Assembly (NCBI GenBank): GCA_009917405.1
Contig: QZED01000009.1
Coordinates: 1-50,585, forward strand
Source: a bacterium c-19
GTDB lineage: Bacteria; Bacillota_I; Bacilli_A; Erysipelotrichales; Erysipelotrichaceae
DNA length: 50,585 bases
Direction of reading: 5' to 3'
In this document: piece after piece, positions 43,165 through 50,585 of the stretch
Layout of the letters: each line of letters starts with the position of its first letter
Numbering within the stretch: position 1 is the first letter of the stretch
Made by a program: the position numbers and the translations under genes
The notes under the pieces: generated by a model
Databases searched by the model: none
Seen by the model: only the letters and a program-made list of their open reading frames with translations
What the model was told of the DNA's origin: nothing

Positions 43165-44019
43165 TTATAAATTAATATAGATAAATAACATGCGATCCTT
43201 GCCGCTCATATCCTTAATAATTTCATAGCGGTCATTGGGAAAATAGGTTTGAACGAGCTTGATCATCGCTTCTTTTTGATTCCAACCCATTTCAAAAGCC
43301 ATCATGGCTTTTTCTTTCAGTACTTTACGACAGTTTTCAAAAATAATACGATAGAACTTTAATCCGTCGTCACCGCCGAACAGCGCTACATGCGGCTCAT
43401 AATCCACAACGCTTGACTCCATTTCTTCGTGGATTGGTATATAAGGCGGATTAGAGATTAAAATATCCACCTTGAGATTACGATCGATTAATGGTTCCAG
43501 CATGTCTCCGACCATAAACGGTACAGCTGCCTGATTACTGCGCGCATTTTCACACGCTACCGCAATTGCTTTTTCACTAATATCTGTACCCATGACATTT
43601 ATCGCTTCTGCTTCTTTTTTTAATGAAACAGCGATCGCACCGCTTCCGGTTCCGACATCAACAAGCGTCACATCTGCTTGATCTTGGAAATATTCATCAT
43701 ATTCAGCTAAAATATTGGCTACCAATTCTTCTGTTTCGGGACGTGGAATCAACACATCCTCATTGACGGAAAAACGATACCCGTAAAACCATTCATATCC
43801 GAGAATATGTGCCAACGGTTCGTTTTTTAATAATCGCTCAATTCCCACTTCATAAGTATCCTTTAGTTCCGCATCCATTTCTTGATCAATTTCCATATAA
43901 AGATCATGTACTTTTAAGGCGCATAACTCTACCATATAAAGCTGTGCTTCCTGCTCATTCATATCTTTGTCGCGCAGCTGCTTCTGTGCCTGCCTTAACA
44001 CTTCACGATAAGTAGCCAT
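43165..44019 (-). CDS. prmC: Release factor glutamine methyltransferase
   Basis: A 284-residue SAM-dependent enzyme that methylates the glutamine of the GGQ motif in peptide release factors. After an N-terminal helical domain comes the SAM site VDVGTGSGAIAV (about 120-131) and the catalytic NPPY at 190-193. IPRPETEELV near 91-100 is the family's substrate loop. Its ATG overlaps the prfA stop by one base (TAATG), so it is translated together with its own substrate. Confidence 0.96.
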   Translation of the reverse strand: MATYREVLRQAQKQLRDKDMNEQEAQLYMVELCALKVHDLYMEIDQEMDAELKDTYEVGIERLLKNEPLAHILGYEWFYGYRFSVNEDVLIPRPETEELVANILAEYDEYFQDQADVTLVDVGTGSGAIAVSLKKEAEAINVMGTDISEKAIAVACENARSNQAAVPFMVGDMLEPLIDRNLKVDILISNPPYIPIHEEMESSVVDYEPHVALFGGDDGLKFYRIIFENCRKVLKEKAMMAFEMGWNQKEAMIKLVQTYFPNDRYEIIKDMSGKDRMLFIYINL

Positions 44020-45095
44020 TACGCTTTTTCTCCTGCCAGTTTTGCTTGTTGGTCAGCACTTTGAAGTGCTTGGAACATGTCATCTAAGCGTCCTTCCATA
44101 ATGCGATCGAGTTGATTTACATTATAGCCGATGCGATGATCGGTGACACGATTTTGCGGATAGTTATAGGTGCGGATCTTTTCAGATCGATCTCCTGTAC
44201 CGATTTTTGATCGGCGCTCTGCCCCTGCCTGTGCTTCAATCTCCCGTTGACGTTCCTCATAAACGCGTGAACGAATCGTCATTAACGCTGTTAAGCGGTT
44301 TTCATGCTGAGAGCGTCCGTCCTGACATTTCACGACAATGCCTGTCGGCTTATGCACAATACGCACCGCAGAATCGGTTTTATTAATATGCTGACCGCCG
44401 GCACCCGAAGATCGCATCGTCTCAATCTCTAAATCGTTCATGTCGATATCGAAATCCTCTTCTTCAATTTCCGGCGATACTAAAACGGTCGCTGTGGAAG
44501 TATGAATTCTACCTTGACTCTCGGTTTTCGGAACACGCTGTACACGATGGCTTCCGCTTTCAAACTTAAAGGTTCCGTAGGCACCGTCCCCTTTGATCAT
44601 AAAGCTGACCAGCGCAAAGCCGCCCGCTTCACAATCATCCATCTCAATCGTTTCGATCCGCCATCCTTTGCTTTCGGCATATTTTACGTACATCCTGAAT
44701 AAGTCACCGGCAAAAATATTTCCTTCATCACCGCCGGCTGCCCCGCGTATTTCTACAATCGCATTGTGAGAGTCGTTAGGATCTTTTGGAATTAACAAAA
44801 TCTCTAAGCGATTTAAAAGTTCTTCTTTTCGTTTGTTGCCTGATTCAATTTCAAGCTCTGCCATTTCCTTGATTTCTTTATCTTCTTCTTGTAACAGAGC
44901 CTTTGCATCCTCAAGATCCTGCATCAGCTGTTTGTATTCTGTATAGGTCTCTACAACCTGCGTAAGATCTGCCTGTTCTTTGCCTAACTTCGCTAATTGT
45001 TTATTATCTGAAACAATCTCGGGTGACATCATCATTTCGGTGATTTCATGGTAGCGATTTACCATTCCCTCTAATCGTTCTATCATGATACTCAT
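44019..45095 (-). CDS. prfA: Peptide chain release factor 1
   Basis: A 358-residue factor that reads UAA and UAG. The PxT codon-reading motif is at 189-191 (VPKTES) and the catalytic GGQ at 233-235 in GAGGQHINKTDSAV. The absence of SPF separates it from RF2. The ATG at 45095 has GAGGA six to seven bases upstream; the ATG at 45101 sits on that site. First gene of the prfA-prmC pair. The 226-base gap upstream shows no further feature. Confidence 0.97.
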   Translation of the reverse strand: MSIMIERLEGMVNRYHEITEMMMSPEIVSDNKQLAKLGKEQADLTQVVETYTEYKQLMQDLEDAKALLQEEDKEIKEMAELEIESGNKRKEELLNRLEILLIPKDPNDSHNAIVEIRGAAGGDEGNIFAGDLFRMYVKYAESKGWRIETIEMDDCEAGGFALVSFMIKGDGAYGTFKFESGSHRVQRVPKTESQGRIHTSTATVLVSPEIEEEDFDIDMNDLEIETMRSSGAGGQHINKTDSAVRIVHKPTGIVVKCQDGRSQHENRLTALMTIRSRVYEERQREIEAQAGAERRSKIGTGDRSEKIRTYNYPQNRVTDHRIGYNVNQLDRIMEGRLDDMFQALQSADQQAKLAGEKA

Positions 45096-45327
45096 AATCA
45101 TTCCTCGCTTTCACTTCTTTTGTCAAACACTATTTCTTTTCGGTCTGTTTTAGGGTTTGATTTTCCTTATATACTATACCAAAAAGTAGCTGTTCTCACA
45201 AGCGAAATCTCGGATACTTCCCCCATATACCGCATTTTACTCATATCTGATGCCGATTGTTTGCCTGAAATGTGGGTTACTTTATTCGTGTCGAGCAACT
45301 AACATCTAATTTGATATGCATTCTCTG

Positions 45328-47022
45328 TTAAATCATCGCAGCCGATAATGCTCTCTCAGAATATTGCGGCTTTACGAATTCTGTCAATTCCTTCATTTCA
45401 TTCCAAAATGCGCTTTGATTCGCATGCCGCATCTGCAAATCCTGCTTTAAGCACTCGCTTGCCCGCACTTCGCCGCATTCTTCTTCAACAATTCCAAGCA
45501 CAATGAACAGTGCTGCTGCCTTCCAATAGCTTTGCCGATAGTTTCCTGCCAATATGTTCGTTACGCGATCTGTTATTTCTTGATGAAGCCATCGGATTGC
45601 CGCTTGCTTTTCTGTATCGCTGAGCTGAAAGCTGTTTTGCCATTTAGAAAATGTTGTTTCAAAAGCTTCATAGGTATCCTTATAACTTATTCGTGCGATC
45701 AGTTGTCTTATTAATGCAATTTCTGCCAGAGTTCTTGTTTTTGATTGCTTTAAGGCGAGCAGTAAAAGGACCGAAATGATGTCCTTGGCATCAGTATTTT
45801 GATCAAAATGATTTTGTTTACATAAACGGATAAGCTCTCGATAGTCCCCCAGCATAAAGCGGCATACTGTACGCAGCGCTTCACTGCGCATCGTCGCTTT
45901 TCGGTGTTGGGATCGATCATTCAAATCATGCGATACTTTCATTGTTTTAATGATCTCAAATGCTTTTTGATTGATCGTGGAATCATTGAAAGAAATGAGT
46001 GTAAACAAGCTTTCTAAATCAGGTTTTGCATAAAATGCTTCTGCACAGAACAGCTTTTTGTCTTTATGATGAATTTGCTTAGACGCCGATGCCGCAATCA
46101 CACATATATCACTGCGAATTGCTTTATCGGTTTCAATCAATGTCAATGCTGTTTTGGCTGCCTCAATGCACTTTAAAGCGGCATTATTTTGATAGCTGTA
46201 TTGACAATATGCCAAATATAAAGAAGGGTGTATCTTCGCACATTCCTCGGCGCATTTCAGTAAATAATCGACACCGCCGATATAGAAACAGGCGTCAATC
46301 AACAGCGATGCCGCACGCTCATCTCTTTGTTGCTTTAAGTATGTACACCATTGATTCATAAACTCTGCTTCATCTTTGATTTTTGCCGGTCCGAAAGCAA
46401 ATACATCGCTTAACACCAGCTCACTGCATTCTTTTCGATTAAAGCAGTGATATAACTGATGAATGCGCTTTTGACCCGTATTGTTTTGGTAACAGGCATA
46501 AAGCATGATCAATGCTGTTCTTTTTAAATCTATTTTCAACAGCTTTGCTTTAATTAATGCTTTAACGCTCAATTTTTCACAAGCAGATTCATGATCGGAA
46601 TCTATTATGCATGTAATCTCTAGTGATAATAAGCGTGTGATTATATTTTCTGTAGTCTTATAATCTCGATTCATTAACATCTGATAAACACTTTGTAACG
46701 CTTGTTCTAAAAACGGTATAATTCCCTCATCGTCTGTATATTCCGCTTCCCACTGCGCAGTTGCGTCCTGTGCATATTGATATTCCTGCCTTTCTTTGAT
46801 CATGCAGACAGTCCCATCACTGATCTGATCGCACCAATTATTTATCTGCTTTACGTTTAAAGGATAACAGTATTTCTTGTTTCCGCATAATCGGTCAAGA
46901 AATGCTTGTCTCTTCGTTTTTGGTGTTGTTCTTGCGGCTTCATAAATCCATTCTGTTTTTTGTTTTTCATCCATTTTATTTATGTGTTTCGCCGCAGCCG
47001 TTATAAAAGTTTGATAGTCCAT
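45328..47022 (-). CDS. Large uncharacterised helical protein
   Basis: A 564-residue protein without signal peptide or membrane helices, almost wholly alpha-helical, with many short repeats of the helix-turn-helix (TPR or SEL1-like) style. I recognise no catalytic motif. It is rich in cysteine (over 15, for example YAQ...CYQ, CFNRKECSEL, CAEECAKIH), unusual for a cytosolic Firmicute protein. AGG lies eight bases before ATG 47022; a longer frame reaching 47118 lacks a site. It stands between prfA and the broken decarboxylase-cupin gene. A scaffold or regulatory role is possible but unproven. Confidence 0.65.
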   Translation of the reverse strand: MDYQTFITAAAKHINKMDEKQKTEWIYEAARTTPKTKRQAFLDRLCGNKKYCYPLNVKQINNWCDQISDGTVCMIKERQEYQYAQDATAQWEAEYTDDEGIIPFLEQALQSVYQMLMNRDYKTTENIITRLLSLEITCIIDSDHESACEKLSVKALIKAKLLKIDLKRTALIMLYACYQNNTGQKRIHQLYHCFNRKECSELVLSDVFAFGPAKIKDEAEFMNQWCTYLKQQRDERAASLLIDACFYIGGVDYLLKCAEECAKIHPSLYLAYCQYSYQNNAALKCIEAAKTALTLIETDKAIRSDICVIAASASKQIHHKDKKLFCAEAFYAKPDLESLFTLISFNDSTINQKAFEIIKTMKVSHDLNDRSQHRKATMRSEALRTVCRFMLGDYRELIRLCKQNHFDQNTDAKDIISVLLLLALKQSKTRTLAEIALIRQLIARISYKDTYEAFETTFSKWQNSFQLSDTEKQAAIRWLHQEITDRVTNILAGNYRQSYWKAAALFIVLGIVEEECGEVRASECLKQDLQMRHANQSAFWNEMKELTEFVKPQYSERALSAAMI

Positions 47023-47191
47023 GTTTAATACCTGCCTTTCCTTCTTTAATGACAGGCATATACTAGCACTAATTATCACATTATCTATGTAATAATAATT
47101 TAATCCGCCGCTTTTCATGCACTTGTTCGGTTAGTTGCTTCAACACTGAAATAGAATGAGTATGATCAAGCATAGTCAATACAGAATATTT

Positions 47192-47923
47192 CTATAACTT
47201 CAGATATTCTGTTTCACTTACAGATTCAAGCCACTCAGTTTCCGTTTGTTCTCCCGGCACTTCAATCGCAAGATGGCTAAACCATGTATCTTTTTTAGCA
47301 CCGTGCCAGTGTTTAACATTCGCAGGTATAGTTACAATGTCACCGATTTTTAAGCTTTGTGCATTCTTTCCCGCTTCCTGATACCAACCTTCTCCATCAA
47401 CACAAATAAGAATTTGTCCGCCATCCTTTTTCGCCTTATGTATATGCCAATAGTTGCGGCATCCCGGTTCAAAGGTTACGTTTGCTATTGATAGATGATT
47501 GATTTGCGCTAGTGGATTCAGATAAGAGTTTCCGTCAAAATACTGAGCATAAGCTGTATTAGGTTCTCCTATTCCAAAAACTCCTCCATGTTCAGTGATC
47601 GATGACTCTTCTTCGTATACTTCATTGAGCAACGCAAAGGCACTCCATGCCTTAGGCCAACCACTGTAGAAAGCCAGCTGGGTAATGATTTCCACTGCTT
47701 CATTTTTCGTAATGCCGTGTTGCTTCCCGATTGCTAAATGTTATTTCAGCTGTGGAAATAAGCCTTGTGCCATCAATGCGGATATTGTAATCATACTGCG
47801 ATCCCGTAAAGATAATACATTTTCTCTGCTCCATATCTCACCAAATAAAACGTCATCATTTAATTCGGCAAATTTCGGCGCCAGTGTTCCTAATTGATCT
47901 CTTCCTGCTGTTTGTTTTTTCAT
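47192..47923 (-). pseudogene. Carboxymuconolactone decarboxylase-cupin fusion, broken by an in-frame stop
   Basis: Reading from ATG 47923 (AAGGAG seven bases upstream) gives a CMD-type domain: LGTLAPKFAELNDDVLFGEIW...ISALMAQGLFPQLK. A TAA at 47743-47741 then interrupts it. The same frame continues HLAIGKQHGITKNEAVEIITQLAFYSGWPKAW, the rest of the CMD domain, then a cupin with HIHKAKKDGGQI and PANVKHWHG. Family members usually have a Tyr or similar residue at the stop position, so one base change explains the break. Loss is recent: the remainder is intact. Read-through or an internal GTG start at 47695 could still yield the cupin part. Confidence 0.85.
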
Positions 47924-47951
47924 ATAAGTTCTCCTTTGCTCCATTGCTATA

Positions 47952-47982
47952 GTTATATCACTTGGAGCAGGCTTTAAGTCAA
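47952..47982 (-). promoter_or_regulatory. MerR-type promoter/operator of the decarboxylase-cupin gene
   Basis: TTGACT (47982-47977) and TATAAC (47957-47952) are separated by 19 bases, the long spacer typical of MerR-activated promoters. The spacer region holds a dyad ACTTAAAGCC/TGCTCCAAGT with matching ends ACTT..AGC..GCT..AAGT. No MerR-family gene is in the window. Confidence 0.7.
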
Positions 47983-48116
47983 TAGAACAGTGTGCATTTT
48001 ATTTATTTTATAGTTTATAAGGAGTTCTTTGTATCAAGAGGGAGGGAATAATCTTGCGTGTTTTAACGATGTACTGTCATCGACACTTCATATAATTTAT
48101 TGTTTCACATTATAAA

Positions 48117-48156
48117 AAGGCAGCGAATATGTGTTATTTAACTGTTCCTCTGCCTT
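48117..48156 (-). terminator. Hairpin AAGGCAG/CTGCCTT with U-tail on the minus strand
   Basis: A 7-bp stem with a 26-base loop, followed by TTTTA on the minus strand. It lies 360 bases beyond the surface protein gene and may be a backup or a remnant of a lost gene. The stretch 47983-48452 otherwise holds short open frames only, with no recognisable gene. Confidence 0.4.
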
Positions 48157-48452
48157 ATTGAAGTATTATGATTATTCTTATCTGCACAAAACCTTGTGAT
48201 AATAACAAACCTCTGTGATTAAATATTTTTGTTGGATTGTGCATTGATAAACTAATTGATTTCAGGTTGAATTACTTTGTCTATACTAAGCATCTTCTTC
48301 TTTTCAGCAATGAAACAAAGCTTTGAAATGCCCCTATTATTCTTATACACGCAAAAAATTGAGATCACTATAACTTTATGAATTTTTTAATTTTATCATG
48401 TGTCATACATTGGGAAACATTACTCTTTTATTCTGATAATTATAACAAAATC

Positions 48453-48486
48453 ACAAAAAAGCCACTTCCTAAGAAATGACTTTTTT
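48453..48486 (-). terminator. Terminator of the second surface protein gene
   Basis: AAGTCATTTC pairs with GAAGTGGCTT (two G-U) and is followed by TTTT on the minus strand, about 25 bases after the stop codon. Confidence 0.75.
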
Positions 48487-48509
48487 ACAAAATTTTATTT
48501 ATCAATAAG

Positions 48510-50585
48510 TTATTGATTGAAACCGCTCCTTTGATATTTATAGATAAGATAACCGATAATTCCCAAGCTTAATAAAATCGTAGTCACAAAATACAATAGA
48601 TTAGTTTCATCTCCTGTCATTGCGCCGCCGACACTATTACCCGGGTAATAATAGCCTTTTACATCGGTATCATCAACCTGTTGATTCGAATCATCAATGG
48701 GTTTTGGAGTTGTTGGTTTATCCGGTTCCTGTGGTTCTTTGGGATCTTTTGGTTCCTGCTGCTCATCAAACAACATCGTATCATAAGGCAGATCTCCATC
48801 CACGTTTTTCTCCGGTTTCCATACAGTAATATCTTTAATATTTTCATCAGGATTACCGTCATCATTGGTATCGACATTGACATCAGGTATTCCATCTCCA
48901 TCACCGTCTATATTGATGTCGGGGATATAATCACCATCGGTATCAATGTTAATATCTGGTATGCCGTCTTCATCTAAATCAATATTTATATCCGGTCTGC
49001 CGTCTCCGTCACTGTCGATATTAATCTGTGGCTTATATTCGTCTCCGATAGAATCAAAAGTGAATTTGCCGCTTTTATAATTCTTGTTTGGCTTCCATTC
49101 ATGAACATCCGCAATATTTACTGCCGCTTTTTCTCCGTCTGATGAAATATTCAAGTGTGGTTTAAAATCTCCTTTATTATCAATGTTAATATTAGGAATG
49201 GAATTACCGTCTGTATCAATATTGATTACAGCTTTCACACTTGTGCCTGTACAGTATTCTTCCAAGATTCCATTTTCTATGTCTTGTTTTACACATTTCG
49301 TTGGCTTCCAATCTGTTTTCTTTAAAATCACTAAGTTAAGATCAGGTTTGCCGTCATTATCTGTGTCGATATTTAAGTCAGGTTTTCCATCTCCGTCACT
49401 GTCAATGTTCAAGTCAGGGATACCGTCGCCATCTCTGTCACCATTGATTACAATCCACTTGCTCTCATTATTTGGATCTTTCCACTTGATGTTTAGATCA
49501 GGACATCCATCACCATCAGGATCGTTGAAGTCAGGTTTACCATCTTTGTCGACATCAACATCGATTTTCTTCAATTCTACTTCATGACAGCTTTCGGTAT
49601 TTGTATTACCGGCATTATCTGTCGGTATGACGCAAACTTTATACTTTCCTGTGGTTTCACTGATTGTAATGCTTGCCTTTTCTTTTGTGACAGTTAGTTT
49701 ACCCTCTTTCATCAGTTCTTCACCTGAACGAGCCATAGTATCTAACTTATAAACTTTATAAATGATTTCCTTGGTTCCGCTGACCTTTAAGTCATCTTTC
49801 GCATCACTTGTCGTAATCTCAAATGCAGTTCCCGGTTTGAAGAAGATGCCACCGCTGAGCTTATTAATAATATCTTGAAGTTTATTGTTTGTGTCTTTTG
49901 CTTTAATACCTTTTACCTTTGGCGCGGTTTTATCTATCTTGATGAGTTCTTGTTTTTCTTTTGTGATCGCGCCACTGTCCTTTTTCATCCAAAAGCTTTG
50001 ATTTGTTTCTCCCTCTTTGGACACTGTGACTTGATTCGGTTTCCATGTGCTTTGATCAAGTGATAGGTTGATATATTCTGCGTGATCACTGATGATATTC
50101 ACATCTTGATTCGTCCATTTACCTTCGTAAGCAGTATTGTTTCCATCATTGATTTCTAAGTGGTACCAATCATCCTCGATATTATCTTCCTTAATGGTTA
50201 GTGTTCCCTCTTTGAATTTAAAACTGTAGTTTGGATAAGTCTTGTTTAAGATGTTTGCATCTCCCTTGATCGGATAGCTTCCTGCATTACTGTTGGTCTT
50301 CGCGGTTGTGCTTAGCTTAATATCATTTTCTTGTATGACATCTTGTACTCCGTTCCATGTGACTAACTGATTCTTGAAATCCTTATAGGTCAATGCAGGA
50401 TTTTGTTCTCCCTTGTACTTCTCTTTATCATCAATCGTTATTGTGATGCTTTTTGGCAACACAGTAATCTGTACTTTTTTACTTAACGGTGATTCTCCGT
50501 CTGCCGTTCTTGTCACTGTGATTGTCGTTTTCGTTGTGCCGCTGTATTTCAATGCATCAAACTCTGCGATATTTCCGTTTACCGT
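48510..50585 (-). CDS. Second large surface protein, C-terminal 691 residues (runs off the window)
   Basis: The frame is open to the window edge, so the real start lies outside; a TTG at 50552 is internal. It reads like the end of the first surface protein: the MBG-type module, the Ig-like module with FWMKKDSGAITKEKQE, the aspartate-rich DxDGDGxPDxNID repeats with WKPNK spacers, then YYPGNSVGGAMTGDETN, a membrane helix and tail YKYQRSGFNQ. Long stretches are nearly identical in DNA to the first gene (for example 52 identical bases at 49774-49825), while repeat and spacer regions differ. It is a paralog in the same orientation, likely produced by duplication with later exchange. Confidence 0.88.
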   Translation of the reverse strand, partial: TVNGNIAEFDALKYSGTTKTTITVTRTADGESPLSKKVQITVLPKSITITIDDKEKYKGEQNPALTYKDFKNQLVTWNGVQDVIQENDIKLSTTAKTNSNAGSYPIKGDANILNKTYPNYSFKFKEGTLTIKEDNIEDDWYHLEINDGNNTAYEGKWTNQDVNIISDHAEYINLSLDQSTWKPNQVTVSKEGETNQSFWMKKDSGAITKEKQELIKIDKTAPKVKGIKAKDTNNKLQDIINKLSGGIFFKPGTAFEITTSDAKDDLKVSGTKEIIYKVYKLDTMARSGEELMKEGKLTVTKEKASITISETTGKYKVCVIPTDNAGNTNTESCHEVELKKIDVDVDKDGKPDFNDPDGDGCPDLNIKWKDPNNESKWIVINGDRDGDGIPDLNIDSDGDGKPDLNIDTDNDGKPDLNLVILKKTDWKPTKCVKQDIENGILEEYCTGTSVKAVINIDTDGNSIPNINIDNKGDFKPHLNISSDGEKAAVNIADVHEWKPNKNYKSGKFTFDSIGDEYKPQINIDSDGDGRPDINIDLDEDGIPDINIDTDGDYIPDINIDGDGDGIPDVNVDTNDDGNPDENIKDITVWKPEKNVDGDLPYDTMLFDEQQEPKDPKEPQEPDKPTTPKPIDDSNQQVDDTDVKGYYYPGNSVGGAMTGDETNLLYFVTTILLSLGIIGYLIYKYQRSGFNQ
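48840..49560 (-). repeat. Tandem 36-base repeats encoding Ca-type motifs, second copy
   Basis: The same 12-residue units as in the first surface gene. One unit has DGDYIPDI and another DEDGIPDI, so units are diverging. Order and number of units differ from the first gene, indicating turnover within the repeats. Confidence 0.75.

Noticed and set aside
45120-45302. 60-codon + strand frame upstream of prfA
   Set aside because: There is no ribosome binding site and it overlaps the prfA upstream region on the opposite strand; no family recognised.
48620-49587. Several + and - strand frames with short periodic repeats
   Set aside because: They are out-of-frame shadows of the second surface protein gene.

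Overview
The window reads as chromosomal DNA of a low-GC, Gram-positive Firmicute. Genes have strong AAGGAGG-type ribosome binding sites and U-tailed intrinsic terminators. T-box and SAM, THF and tryptophan-type RNA controls are used, and there is a YtaF-type sporulation membrane protein. A member of the Erysipelotrichaceae or a relative fits best, but this is an inference from gene content and style; no 16S gene is present.

Layout. 0.1-2.1 kb: a YhfC-like membrane protein, a UPF0145 protein and the peroxide-stress protein YaaA. 2.3-9.2 kb: a very large secreted surface protein with Ig/cadherin-like modules, an MBG-type domain, aspartate-rich calcium-type repeats and a C-terminal membrane anchor, next to an ECF sigma factor that carries its own transmembrane segment. 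9.4-11.2 kb: methionine aminopeptidase with a SEC-C zinc motif, tRNA-Ser(CGA), then a 760-base graveyard holding a broken AAA ATPase start and a degenerate copy of the tRNA 3' half. 11.2-16.4 kb: a two-component system and an FtsX/MacB-type ABC exporter. 16.7-24.5 kb: galU, two GNAT acetyltransferases, rarA, gpmI, ytaF, an unknown EF-hand-like protein and a glucose-type PTS EIIA. 24.6-27.4 kb: glmU-prs-DUF1622. 27.6-30.1 kb: accessory lipoproteins and a divergent XRE regulator with a clear operator. 30.2-33.3 kb: a tryptophan-type ABC importer under a Trp T-box plus a short Trp-codon leader peptide. 33.6-38.1 kb: small membrane proteins, metG under a Met T-box, and an RDD-PHP fusion. 38.5-40.7 kb: folT behind a THF riboswitch and metK behind a SAM riboswitch. 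40.9-47.0 kb: mnmG, prfA-prmC and a large unknown helical protein. 47.2-47.9 kb: a carboxymuconolactone decarboxylase-cupin gene broken by one stop codon behind a MerR-type promoter. 48.5 kb to the end: a second, truncated copy of the large surface protein.

Working together. One-carbon and methionine functions (FolT, MetK, MetG, THF/SAM/T-box RNAs) lie within about 4.5 kb, and counting the Trp T-box there are four ligand- or tRNA-sensing leaders in under 8 kb. GlmU, GalU and Prs supply nucleotide-sugar and PRPP precursors. The two surface proteins, same strand and more than 40 kb apart, share perfectly identical stretches of at least 52 bases and so form a potential recombination pair around essential genes.

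The most unusual items are the T-box plus Trp leader peptide, the membrane-tethered sigma factor, the paired surface giants with a shared non-LPXTG C-terminal motif, and the visible recent gene decay.
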